From Bacteroides sp. (GTDB lineage: Bacteria > Bacteroidota > Bacteroidia > Bacteroidales > Muribaculaceae): DNA of 44,333 nt. Position 1 is the stretch's first letter; each line of letters opens with the position of its first letter. Positions 1 through 8,699 of this stretch are shown one piece after another. Under the pieces are notes generated by a model, which did not search any database, was not told where the DNA came from, and saw only the letters and a program-made list of their open reading frames with translations. Both the position numbers and the translations under genes were made by a program. Location of the stretch: NCBI GenBank assembly GCA_014803765.1, contig JAAVBC010000023.1, positions 1-44,333 on the forward strand, in the 5' to 3' direction.

Positions 1-68
1 TGTCTTTGTGGTATGCCGTCAAGCACTAACTTCACATAACTTATTTTTTCTTCAAGGGTATGCTTCAT
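1..68 (-). CDS. IS3-family transposase OrfA, N-terminal fragment
   Basis: Only the first 22 codons are in the window. The start ATG is the complement of 66-68, and GGAGG lies about 9 bases upstream on the minus strand, unusual for this genome but common in insertion sequences. The visible peptide begins MKHTLEEKISYVKLVLDG. It resembles the start of OrfA proteins of IS3 elements, in which a helix-turn-helix begins with a lysine-rich helix of this type. OrfA normally supplies DNA binding and is joined by frameshifting to the OrfB DDE catalytic part. Whether this copy is intact cannot be seen. Confidence 0.65.
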   Translation of the reverse strand, partial: MKHTLEEKISYVKLVLDGIPQR

Positions 69-73
69 AATTA

Positions 74-117
74 AACTGACCTCCAAAAGTTTTATGTCTA
101 ACTTTTTGGGGTCAGTT
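74..117. repeat. 18-bp inverted repeat spanning the IS end and the transposase ribosome binding site
   Basis: Bases 74-91 and 100-117 are inverted copies with two mismatches, separated by 8 bases. In a minus-strand transcript the two arms would pair and bury the GGAGG upstream of orfA. Other insertion sequences use such a fold to prevent translation of transposase from transcripts that enter from outside. That role is inferred here from the layout. Confidence 0.6.
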
Positions 118-143
118 CAAAGAATAGTCCTTACACAGCCGGA

Positions 144-746
144 ATGACCGGCTGTGGTTTTATGGTCGATGAAATGACCAGAGCCCTTCCGTTATTCTTG
201 TCTGAGGATTCTGATGCGCTTCTCAAACAAGAAATACAGAATAATGAAGTCCTTTTAATCACTTCTTTAAAAACACGGCAGCGTGCGGTATCGGAATTAA
301 ACAGACGCTTCAAGGCAGTACCATTATCATTTTGGGAAACATATTTGACTCTGTCCCCCAAAATGCAGATACTTGCAATGTTTTTTGTTTTGTTGAAAGC
401 CTACAGACTCTATTTTGATTTTCAGGTTGAAGTGGTCCGCAACAAGTGGAACTCCTTCAACCAAAAAGTATCAAAGAATGACTTTCTTGCCGCAATTTCT
501 GACATTGCTTGCAACGACGAGTTTGTAGACTCTTGGAGCAATAACACACGCGACAAAGTCGCATCTGCATTTCTGAGTGTGCTGAGGAAGGTCGGATTTA
601 TTTCTGATAAAGATGGCGACCTTCGCCCACCGGAATATTCCGACGCAGACTTGTCGTTCTTCGTCCGCATCGGTGAGCCGTGGTTCCTCGATGCTATTTT
701 GATTCCACATTATCGTATCGAAACTATTAAATCTATAACGTTATGA
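144..746 (+). CDS. brxA: BREX protein BrxA (DUF1819), 5' end apparently removed by an insertion sequence
   Basis: The 200-residue product matches the BrxA/DUF1819 family. Near its start is TGCGFMVDEM, the family's N-terminal glycine/glutamate element, and the middle has a run of aromatic residues (FFVLLKAYRLYFDF). BrxA is a small DNA-binding helical protein found as the first gene of type 1 BREX operons. The frame continues upstream of ATG 144 as KNSPYTAG back to base 120, exactly where the IS end stops, and it meets TAA at 99-101 with no other start codon. BrxA relatives usually have a Y-x-A/S-G stretch before TG, so the true first codons probably lie beyond the IS. If the gene is expressed, it must start at 144 and lack roughly ten residues or more. 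It overlaps brxB by four bases (ATGA), so the two are likely translationally coupled. Confidence 0.85.
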   Translation: MTGCGFMVDEMTRALPLFLSEDSDALLKQEIQNNEVLLITSLKTRQRAVSELNRRFKAVPLSFWETYLTLSPKMQILAMFFVLLKAYRLYFDFQVEVVRNKWNSFNQKVSKNDFLAAISDIACNDEFVDSWSNNTRDKVASAFLSVLRKVGFISDKDGDLRPPEYSDADLSFFVRIGEPWFLDAILIPHYRIETIKSITL

Positions 747-1372
747 GTGAGGTTGTTGTAGATAAATTATACGATCGCCTTTGTAAACCGGATTTTCAGG
801 ACACGCCTCACGGAGACCTGTTCTATAACTATTTCATAGTCCCATACGATCCGGCAAAGGAATACGAAACCCGCGAACGTATTCAATGGTACCGCGATAA
901 TCTGATTCGCCCCAATAACTATGTCAATGCCTTGCACATCGATATCTTCGAGGAATTTTGCAATTACCTCGACAATAAACCTTTCGGCAAGAAATATCCA
1001 TCATATCTGAAATATCTTATCGAGAAAGAATCCAAGGATCAGGAAAACTCCGAGGGGGTTGCCCGTTCCTTGACTCAGCAAGCGCAAAGCGATACATTCA
1101 TTCAATATATTCGCGATCGGATTGTTGCCCATAAAGAAGCCGAGACCGAGAATAAGACCCCTTACGTCTTTATTTCGGGGTTCGGCAACATATATCCATA
1201 TCTTCGCCTCTCCACTTTCCTCAATAAATACGAAGAATACAACCAAACCCACGCATATAAGATATTCGTGTTCTATCCCGGCGAGCCTGACGGTAACTCC
1301 TACAAGTTGTTCGACCGTTTCGCCGACCAACATGTATATCGTGCGGCTCTCATTCTCGACTTCCGAAATTAA
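743..1372 (+). CDS. brxB: BREX protein BrxB (DUF1788)
   Basis: A 209-residue protein of the DUF1788 family. The typical C-terminal half is present: FISGFGNIYPYLRLS near residues 143-157, then FYPGEPDG and a YRAALILDF ending. BrxB is a core component of type 1 BREX. Its biochemical role is not firmly established, although it is required for the system in studied examples and is thought to act with BrxC and PglX. The gene begins inside the last codons of brxA and ends 18 bases before brxC, so it sits in one transcript with them. Length is normal for the family and no damage is visible. Confidence 0.9.
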   Translation: MSEVVVDKLYDRLCKPDFQDTPHGDLFYNYFIVPYDPAKEYETRERIQWYRDNLIRPNNYVNALHIDIFEEFCNYLDNKPFGKKYPSYLKYLIEKESKDQENSEGVARSLTQQAQSDTFIQYIRDRIVAHKEAETENKTPYVFISGFGNIYPYLRLSTFLNKYEEYNQTHAYKIFVFYPGEPDGNSYKLFDRFADQHVYRAALILDFRN

Positions 1373-1390
1373 TACACCTCTTTCGACTTT

Positions 1391-4300
1391 ATGGCAGACT
1401 TCAAATATTTATACGAACTTTACGACAAGGAAATTGACCGTCCGTTCAATCCGGCGGTCAATGCGTCAGATTTCAAAGCTGACACAGTCAGCGTTGAAAT
1501 TGACGAGTATGTTTTCACAGATGAAATCATAAACAATATCTACCATGTGCTTTCTGCCATCCGCGACCGACAGACAGCACATAACGGCATTTGGATTAAC
1601 GGTTATTTCGGTTCGGGTAAGTCTCACTTCCTGAAATTCCTCGATTATTGCCTCCATCCCGATTACAACACTCGCGCCCTTGCCCGTCTCGCCGAGGCTG
1701 TAAAGGAACACGACCCGCTTCAGAACCCGCAGTCAAGATGCGAGGTTACTGTCGCTGATGTTAATGCTCTCACTGACTGGCTGCGCACAGCGTCGGTCGA
1801 GACCATTCTGTTCAACATCGGATCTGTCGCCAATTCCAACACCAATCAGCAGAAGGTATTTACCGAGGTGTTCTGGCATGAGTTGAACCGTCACCGCGGT
1901 TACAACACATTCAACCTTCCTTTGGCTCAATATCTTGAAAAGGCTCTTGACACAAACGACAAATTCGACGAGTTCAAGCAGAAACTCGATGACGAATTTG
2001 GCTGGAACTGGAAAGAAATGGCCGCCGAACTTGCCAATACGGAACTTGACACAGTTCTCGAAGTCGCCAAGGATGTTATGCCGAGTCTGTCAATTGATGT
2101 TATACGCCAGCGTATTGTCAAGAATGACTTTCCCCTCACGGTGGAAGCGTTCATGAATGAGCTTCGCTCTTTTGTGGCATCCAAGCCCGCCAACTTCCGC
2201 CTCGTGTTCTTTGCCGATGAAATTTCACAGTTCATCGACAACCGGAGCGCACTTCTGCTTCAACTGCAGCAGATAGTCAGCGACCTGCACGAGGCTTGCG
2301 ACGGCAAAGTGTGGATAGCCTGCACCGCCCAACAGGACCTCTCCGAAATTCTTGGCGACTGCCATATCTCCAAGACAACCGACGATTACGGTAAAATCAT
2401 GGGGCGTTTTCAGGTCAAGGTCTCGCTCAAAGGCACGAACTCCGAATACATCACACAGAAACGTATCCTCGAAAAGGAAGGCTCTGCCGCCATCGCTCTC
2501 GAACAGCGTTTTGATAAGATACACAGCAATATCACCGCTCAGTTACTTCTCCCGACAGGCTATAACACCTATCGCTCAAAGGAGGAATATGCTGCCTATT
2601 ATCCTTTCGTTCCTTATCAGTTCACTTTGATGATGAACATTTTCGATGCTTTTGTCGATGCTAACTTCGTGGATAAGGAGGTTAAAGGTAATGAGCGAAG
2701 CATCATCAAGATTACCCATTCGGTAGCCAAGGACACCAAGGATCAGGAGGTTGGCAACATTATTTCCTTCGACCAGTTCTATAACGCAATGTTCCGTGGA
2801 TCCCTTACTACCAAAGGGCAGAAGGCTATTGCAACAGCAGATAAAGTCATAGAGACTTATAACGTCAACCGTGAACTTGGGGAGCGTGTGCTTAATGTGC
2901 TCTTTATGATTTGTAACATGGACGAGCAGCAGCGTCGGGTGTTCCCGGCAACTGCCGATTACGTCACTTCGCTTCTGATGCGTGATGTCGACGAGAACAA
3001 ACTGAAACTCAAAAACGACGTGCAGGGAGTAATCGACTACCTGTGCGACAATAATATTCTTCGTCGCGACACTCTCGCTGACGGTCACACTGAGTTCTAT
3101 ACATTCTTCACCGAGGAAGAACGACGTGTAGCCGACCAGATTGGCAATCAGTATGTCGACAATGACTTCATGGCGAATCTGCTGATTGACTTCTTCAAGG
3201 AATACCTTGCACCGCAGAACCGTGAGTCTTACTGCTCGTCGAAGTTCTCAGTCGGCGGCATTGTCAACGGGAAGACATTCCTCACTTCCAATGCCGATAT
3301 TTCCGTGGACTTCGTGCTCGAATACGATGGTACTGTTCACGAGTATGCTTTCAAAAATGTGGAGAACAGACTCGCATTCTTTATGGCTGGAGCTGGATAT
3401 GAGCAATTGCGCAATAAACTCACATGGATTTGCAAGGTGCGCAAATTCCTCCAGTCGCCCGATGGTCAGAGCACGTCTGACGCCCGCAAGGCAGCACTCG
3501 ACAAGTTCCGTCAGATGGCAGCTGACGAATACAAGGAGATTCAGAAAGCGTTGAAAGCGCTCTTTAATTCGGCACAGGTCATCTCGTCTAATCAGCAACT
3601 CGCCGTTGCTTCTTCGACCAAGGATAAAGACCGCTATAACGAAGCGGTAGCCCGCCACTTGCAGAACGTATATCCCTATGCCAAACTCGCCGTTGGCGCA
3701 TCCGTTCCCCGAAGCGAATCCGACCTCAAATCCAAAATTCTGCGCCCGGCACAGAAAGATGAATATACCGGTGTCAATCAGACTCTCTCCACTCCCGAAA
3801 CGGAGATTGAGAACTATCTGAAACGTCGTGGCGGTGAAGCCAACCTCAAAGACATTGTCAAAGAATTTGGTGCCGCTCCCTATGGTTGGAGCCAAGAGAC
3901 AACCATCTTCTTCGTCAATGAGCTTGTCCGCCGCAACGTCCGAGAATTTACCTACAACAATGCCGAAAATCCCGACCGCAATATCATTGCTAACAATGTG
4001 CTGCGCGATATGGCGAAGTTCATGGTCAAGGCTACCAAGGAAATACCGCAGAGCGTCATAAATGATTTCCTTGATACCTGGCACGATATTTTCGGCGATG
4101 CAAGTTCGCCCTCGTCAGGGCATCCTGCCGACATACATAGCTGGGCGAAGGATATCCTCAACACCAAAATCGGTATTGATCAGGAAGCCATCAATAAGCT
4201 CGGCGGCAGTTCATCGCCCGTCGCTGTTTGGCTTGTAGAGTCGATTGAACTTATCAGGGAATGGCTGCAAGTCCGCGACGATGAGCCATTCTTCCGTCGC

Positions 4301-4996
4301 ATAACTGCCGACCGGGCAAAGGCCAAGAAGCTGATGGACGAGACAAAGCAGGTTCGTCAGTTCGCTGACAATACCACTATGCTCAAAGCCTACGAGGAAT
4401 TTGTAAAGTTTGTCAACGACAACCGCGACAACTGGGAATATCTTCCTTCATCGTGCATGGCTGATGTGGAAGGACTCAGGGCTATCATCACCGAGAAGTG
4501 GCCCATCGACAAGATGCGTCACTACAAGCAGATGAAGCAAACCCTCGGCAAAGCCCTCGAAGAAGAGCGTCAGGCTCTCCGCAAGCGAATCGAGGATAAG
4601 CTGACTGCACAGGACGCCGAGATAGCCGCCCATGCCGCTGCTAACGATGTCGAATATGTGTCGAACGTTCGGGCAGCGATTACTCGCGCCACCATCTCGT
4701 CGAACATCGCGGTTCTGCAAGCCAACGAACTCTCTAACGACTGGTTCTCGTCTGAAATCTCCCGAATCAACACCGAAGTAGCCCGACGCAATCGGCCCAA
4801 GATCAAGACCGGTGGGGATGGCGGAGACATAGAGCCCAAGCCGGAAACAAAGGTTGTACCGCTCCGACTTCAGACCCCCTCACTCTCCAACATCAAAAAC
4901 GCCGACGACATAGAGACCTACCTCAATCGTCTGCGCAAACAACTTACTGAACAGCTCGCCAAACTCAAAAGTGGCGACGAAATACAGGTACTCTGA
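1391..4996 (+). CDS. brxC: BREX P-loop ATPase BrxC
   Basis: A 1201-residue cytoplasmic ATPase, close to the usual length for BrxC (formerly PglY-like). A Walker A motif GYFGSGKS lies at residues 71-78 and a Walker B strand LVFFADE at 271-277 with paired acidic D276/E277. The long C-terminal part is helical and charged, with coiled-coil-like stretches around residues 1060-1100. Some family members are described as related to ORC/Cdc6-type ATPases. BrxC is essential for BREX defence and is thought to form part of a complex with BrxB, PglX and PglZ on DNA. The stop codon lies one base before the chosen pglX start, so translation is likely coupled. Codon use and base composition are like brxB and pglZ and unlike the accessory gene after pglX. 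Confidence 0.95.
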   Translation: MADFKYLYELYDKEIDRPFNPAVNASDFKADTVSVEIDEYVFTDEIINNIYHVLSAIRDRQTAHNGIWINGYFGSGKSHFLKFLDYCLHPDYNTRALARLAEAVKEHDPLQNPQSRCEVTVADVNALTDWLRTASVETILFNIGSVANSNTNQQKVFTEVFWHELNRHRGYNTFNLPLAQYLEKALDTNDKFDEFKQKLDDEFGWNWKEMAAELANTELDTVLEVAKDVMPSLSIDVIRQRIVKNDFPLTVEAFMNELRSFVASKPANFRLVFFADEISQFIDNRSALLLQLQQIVSDLHEACDGKVWIACTAQQDLSEILGDCHISKTTDDYGKIMGRFQVKVSLKGTNSEYITQKRILEKEGSAAIALEQRFDKIHSNITAQLLLPTGYNTYRSKEEYAAYYPFVPYQFTLMMNIFDAFVDANFVDKEVKGNERSIIKITHSVAKDTKDQEVGNIISFDQFYNAMFRGSLTTKGQKAIATADKVIETYNVNRELGERVLNVLFMICNMDEQQRRVFPATADYVTSLLMRDVDENKLKLKNDVQGVIDYLCDNNILRRDTLADGHTEFYTFFTEEERRVADQIGNQYVDNDFMANLLIDFFKEYLAPQNRESYCSSKFSVGGIVNGKTFLTSNADISVDFVLEYDGTVHEYAFKNVENRLAFFMAGAGYEQLRNKLTWICKVRKFLQSPDGQSTSDARKAALDKFRQMAADEYKEIQKALKALFNSAQVISSNQQLAVASSTKDKDRYNEAVARHLQNVYPYAKLAVGASVPRSESDLKSKILRPAQKDEYTGVNQTLSTPETEIENYLKRRGGEANLKDIVKEFGAAPYGWSQETTIFFVNELVRRNVREFTYNNAENPDRNIIANNVLRDMAKFMVKATKEIPQSVINDFLDTWHDIFGDASSPSSGHPADIHSWAKDILNTKIGIDQEAINKLGGSSSPVAVWLVESIELIREWLQVRDDEPFFRRITADRAKAKKLMDETKQVRQFADNTTMLKAYEEFVKFVNDNRDNWEYLPSSCMADVEGLRAIITEKWPIDKMRHYKQMKQTLGKALEEERQALRKRIEDKLTAQDAEIAAHAAANDVEYVSNVRAAITRATISSNIAVLQANELSNDWFSSEISRINTEVARRNRPKIKTGGDGGDIEPKPETKVVPLRLQTPSLSNIKNADDIETYLNRLRKQLTEQLAKLKSGDEIQVL

Positions 4997-4997
4997 T

Positions 4998-7900
4998 ATG
5001 AATACTAACTCATTGAAGCGCTTTGCCACGGTTGCCCGCACCCTGCTCATGCAGGGTGTGCGCAATCGTCTTAAAGCCGTTGGTTTTAATGAAGATGGCT
5101 CGGTACGTGTCGAGCCGGTGGCAACGGGCAACTCCGCTATTTTCGATGGGCAGGTCATTAACGACTCTCCCTTTGTGGCTCGTTGGAATGCCCTGCGTGA
5201 CCGCATTGCTTCGCATGGCGTAAAAGAGGTGGTGGAAGAAGCTGCCTATACATGGTTCAATCGGTTGATGGCTATTCGTATTCTTGAGTACAATAGCCTC
5301 GCCCCGGCATTGCTCGACTACGAGAATCCCGAAATCCGCATACCGCGCATCGTTACCGATGCTCGTGCGGGCAAGACTCCTGTGCTTTCCGATGAAGAAC
5401 GTGCTTCGCTTGAAGCCATCATCGGCGACGGACGTCTCTCTTTCGAGCAGTTCTCGCTCCTTATTCGCGCATACTGCGAAAATAATCCGATCATCAGCAA
5501 ATGCTTCGGAGGCATTACCGATTACACGGCGCTTCTTCTCCCGGCTGATATTCTTGCAGAGGATGGATTCATCGACCTGCTCAATAAAGCCGGTGAGTTT
5601 ATCGTGCCTGACGATTACCGCAAACCCGAACTGATAGGCTGGCTCTATCAGTTCTATATCTCCGAGAAGAAAGATGAGGTTTTTGCCAAAAAAGGAGGTT
5701 ATGACAGCGATGAAATTCCTGCCGCAACCCAGATTTTCACACCTAACTGGATTGTGAAATATATGGTCGAAAATACTCTCGGGAGGATATATCTTGACAA
5801 CCATCCTGACGATCACTTCTTCTCAGAAAAATGGAAGTACCTTGTTAATCCGGCTGAACCGACGCCCCAAGAGGCAGTCTTGCACTACGCTACTCTTGAA
5901 GAACTCACCTGTGCAGACCTCTCTTGCGGCTCAGGTCATATTCTCAACGAGATGTTCGACCTGCTAATGCAACTCTATGAAGATGATTTCTATTCGCCAC
6001 GCGAGTCGATTGAAGCTATCTTTACTAAAAATATGGTAGGTATTGACCTTGATATTCGTGCACGTCAACTCTCGCAGTTTGCTCTACTTCTCAATGCCTG
6101 TCAGCACGATAGTGCCTTCGCTGACGGTCATTGCCTACCTCGCATCTATTCGTTCCCGGAAGTTGATCGATACACGTGGCTTGACCTGAATGGTCATTTC
6201 AACTGTGCTTATCAGCTCGAACTTCCCAATAACGAATCCATATCGCAGATCAAAGATGCCTTTGAGTTGATGGAGAATGCCGGTACACTCGGATCTATTA
6301 TGAAATTTGATATTTGCGGCGAGGGTCGTGAATATCTCCGGCGTGCTGTTACCGCCTACGATTCCGAGCCTAAGCATACAGACAAATTTGCGTCACTCGT
6401 AGACGGCTTCCGTGTCATCCTTGCCCTTACCGACAAGTATGCTGTACTGTGCATGAATCCGCCTTATATGTCAACCAGCAAAGAAGTAACACTGAAATTA
6501 TACGCCGCAAAAGAATATCCTGACTCAAAGGCAGACCTCTTTGCTGTGTTTATGGATGTTGCTATTGACCGACTTCGCGAACATGGCAAATATGGTATGA
6601 TTAATATGCAGTCGTGGATGTTTCTTAGTTCCTTTGAATCGCTGAGAAAGATAATTATAGAGAATCAACAAATTGACTCTCTGCTTCATCTCGGACCGCG
6701 AACTTTTGATGAACTTTCCGGCGAAGTAGTACAAAATGCCGCTTTCGTAATTACAAAGGACCAACCTAAATATTCAGGAACATACTATAGGCTAATATAT
6801 GGTTATAATTGTCATTCAAAGGAGTTAATGTTCCTTGACCCAGTAGAAATTGATACAGAAAATCTAGACCGAAGGATTCTTTATTCAGGAATAAACCAAA
6901 AAAAGTTCGAGAAGATCCCCGGTTCAAGATTCGGATATTGGTTAGATAATAATTTTATCGAGGCTCTTAAACGAGAGTCAATTGGAGAATTAGCACCGGT
7001 TCGAAGAACCCTTCAATGCGGAGATGTACCGAGATTTACCAGATCTTGGTTTGAAGTCTCATATGATGAAATACCTATTTCTAAAGATCCGAAGTATCTA
7101 CGAGAAGAATGTCCACTCAAGTGGTTCCCTTATTCAAATGGTGGGCCATCTCGAAAATGGTATGGGAATTTAGATGGTGTTGTTTTATGGTATAATAATG
7201 GTCAAGTAATTAAATCAACAGGGAAAGCTATAATACCGAATGAAAACCTCTATTTTCAAGAATGTGCAGGTTTCAGCAGAATGATTTCTACTAACGGTAT
7301 TATGTGCCGTTATTATAAATCAGGCATAATATTTGGAGACTCCACTGCAATGATAGTTTCCCAAGAAAAAAATATTATGATGGTAGGCTTGATGAATTCC
7401 AAGGTGACAAATTACATAATGGATTTTTTTAATCCCAGGTCAGCTCAAACTGGAGTTATCGAAGAAATACCTTACCTACAGGTTACTTCTGCTTTAGAAC
7501 TAATAGAAGATAGTATTTCTATCTCCAAGGAGGATTGGGATGCACACGAAACATCGTGGGATTTTGAGATGTCGCCACTGCTTACAGTTGAAAGTCAGAC
7601 CTATTGCGACAATATCGACTGGATGATTGAGTGCCACCGTCGCAAAACTGGAGAGCAAATCTGCATCGACCCGGCAGCTCCGGAACTCGGTTCTCTCCAA
7701 TGGCGATACGACCAATATTGCCAAAAATGGGAGTGCCTGTTCGACCGTCTCCATCACAACGAGGAAGAACTAAACCGCAAGTTTATCGACATCTACGGAC
7801 TACAGGATGAACTGACTCCGGATGTAGCCCTTGATGATGTGACCATTCTTCAGCAGGGTGAAATTAAAATCGTTGATGAAGCCGCAATCGAACTCGAAAC

Positions 7901-8687
7901 CGGAGGTGTTCTCACAACAGAATCGGGAGAAACCCTCACTGTTGGCGTAGCACCGCAAATCGAGTGGCAGCGCTATGTTGTCATCAAGCAGTTCATCAGC
8001 TATGCCGTGGGCTGCATGATGGGTCGCTACCGCCTTGACCGTCCCGGTCTCGCCATTGCTCACCCGAATCCTTCTGCCGATGAATATGCGCCCTACGTCG
8101 TGCCTCAGACAGGCGAACAATGGTGGATTGATGATGACGGCATTGTGCCGATGATGGGCGAAGACTCACCCTTCCACGATAATGCCGCAAACCGCTTCAC
8201 GGAGTTTGTTCGTGTGGCTCTCGGCAATGAATATCTTACAGAGAACATGAACTTTGTTCGTGACGCTCTCGGCAAGGACGTGGTCGATTATTTCCGTTCG
8301 GACTTCTACGGCGATCACAAAAAGATGTATCAGAACCGACCGATCTATTGGATGTACTCATCCAATCAGAAAGGGAAACGCGCGGCGTTCCAGTGCCTTG
8401 TGTATATGCACCGCATGAACCGTTTTACTCCGGAGCATATACGCACCAACTACCTGCTGCCTTACATCGACCATCTCGCCGCACGCGAAGCGGAACTGAG
8501 TGCCCGCAGTTCGCTCTCTGCAAAGGAGAACAAACTGCTCAAACAGCTGCGCAGCGACCTTGAAGAATGTCGCGACTATCAGCTCCGTCTCCACGAGTTC
8601 GCCGACAGCCAAATCGAAATCGACCTCGATGACGGCGTAGTGAAAAACTACGCCACCTTTGCCCCTGTCCTCGCCAAACTAAAATAA
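4998..8687 (+). CDS. pglX: BREX adenine-specific DNA methyltransferase PglX
   Basis: PglX methylates the N6 of adenine in a short asymmetric motif, marking host DNA. I chose ATG 4998 (MNTNSLKRFA, 1229 residues), because known PglX proteins start MNTN-x-(I/L)-K. The upstream ATG at 4971 lies inside brxC. Visible motifs are the S-adenosylmethionine site DLSCGSGH at residues 307-314 and the catalytic NPPY at 487-490. A conserved N-terminal AYTWFNRL element typical of the family is also present. The stretch from about residue 550 to 850 (bases roughly 6640-7550) contains the likely target-recognition region and is much more A+T-rich than both flanks, which suggests exchange of specificity by recombination. 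The frame is intact. The gene ends 12 bases before the accessory ATPase gene. The methylated motif cannot be predicted from sequence. Confidence 0.95.
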   Translation: MNTNSLKRFATVARTLLMQGVRNRLKAVGFNEDGSVRVEPVATGNSAIFDGQVINDSPFVARWNALRDRIASHGVKEVVEEAAYTWFNRLMAIRILEYNSLAPALLDYENPEIRIPRIVTDARAGKTPVLSDEERASLEAIIGDGRLSFEQFSLLIRAYCENNPIISKCFGGITDYTALLLPADILAEDGFIDLLNKAGEFIVPDDYRKPELIGWLYQFYISEKKDEVFAKKGGYDSDEIPAATQIFTPNWIVKYMVENTLGRIYLDNHPDDHFFSEKWKYLVNPAEPTPQEAVLHYATLEELTCADLSCGSGHILNEMFDLLMQLYEDDFYSPRESIEAIFTKNMVGIDLDIRARQLSQFALLLNACQHDSAFADGHCLPRIYSFPEVDRYTWLDLNGHFNCAYQLELPNNESISQIKDAFELMENAGTLGSIMKFDICGEGREYLRRAVTAYDSEPKHTDKFASLVDGFRVILALTDKYAVLCMNPPYMSTSKEVTLKLYAAKEYPDSKADLFAVFMDVAIDRLREHGKYGMINMQSWMFLSSFESLRKIIIENQQIDSLLHLGPRTFDELSGEVVQNAAFVITKDQPKYSGTYYRLIYGYNCHSKELMFLDPVEIDTENLDRRILYSGINQKKFEKIPGSRFGYWLDNNFIEALKRESIGELAPVRRTLQCGDVPRFTRSWFEVSYDEIPISKDPKYLREECPLKWFPYSNGGPSRKWYGNLDGVVLWYNNGQVIKSTGKAIIPNENLYFQECAGFSRMISTNGIMCRYYKSGIIFGDSTAMIVSQEKNIMMVGLMNSKVTNYIMDFFNPRSAQTGVIEEIPYLQVTSALELIEDSISISKEDWDAHETSWDFEMSPLLTVESQTYCDNIDWMIECHRRKTGEQICIDPAAPELGSLQWRYDQYCQKWECLFDRLHHNEEELNRKFIDIYGLQDELTPDVALDDVTILQQGEIKIVDEAAIELETGGVLTTESGETLTVGVAPQIEWQRYVVIKQFISYAVGCMMGRYRLDRPGLAIAHPNPSADEYAPYVVPQTGEQWWIDDDGIVPMMGEDSPFHDNAANRFTEFVRVALGNEYLTENMNFVRDALGKDVVDYFRSDFYGDHKKMYQNRPIYWMYSSNQKGKRAAFQCLVYMHRMNRFTPEHIRTNYLLPYIDHLAAREAELSARSSLSAKENKLLKQLRSDLEECRDYQLRLHEFADSQIEIDLDDGVVKNYATFAPVLAKLK

Positions 8688-8699
8688 CAACACAAGTTT

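Larger units (their letters stand above)
1..119 (-). mobile_element. End of an IS3-family insertion sequence, cut by the window edge
   Basis: Read on the minus strand, the element starts at 119 with TGAACTGACCCC followed by AAAAAGTTAGACA. This is the form of terminal inverted repeat I know from IS150-group IS3 elements, which begin TG and end CA. It is followed by a ribosome binding site (GGAGG) and the first codons of an OrfA-like protein running out of the window. An 18-bp inverted repeat with two mismatches (74-91 against 100-117) includes the terminal repeat. The element lies directly against brxA coding sequence. The other end and any target duplication are outside the window. Family assignment rests on the end sequence and 22 residues of protein. 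Confidence 0.75.

Noticed and set aside
3248..4084. Long open frame antisense to brxC (278 codons)
   Set aside because: It lies wholly within brxC, has no start signal or recognisable family, and is explained by codon bias on the sense strand.
7424..7430. Seven-T tract in pglX as a phase-variation site
   Set aside because: The tract is short, of T rather than G, and lies in a generally A+T-rich segment. The frame is intact and no recombinase or inverted repeats are nearby.
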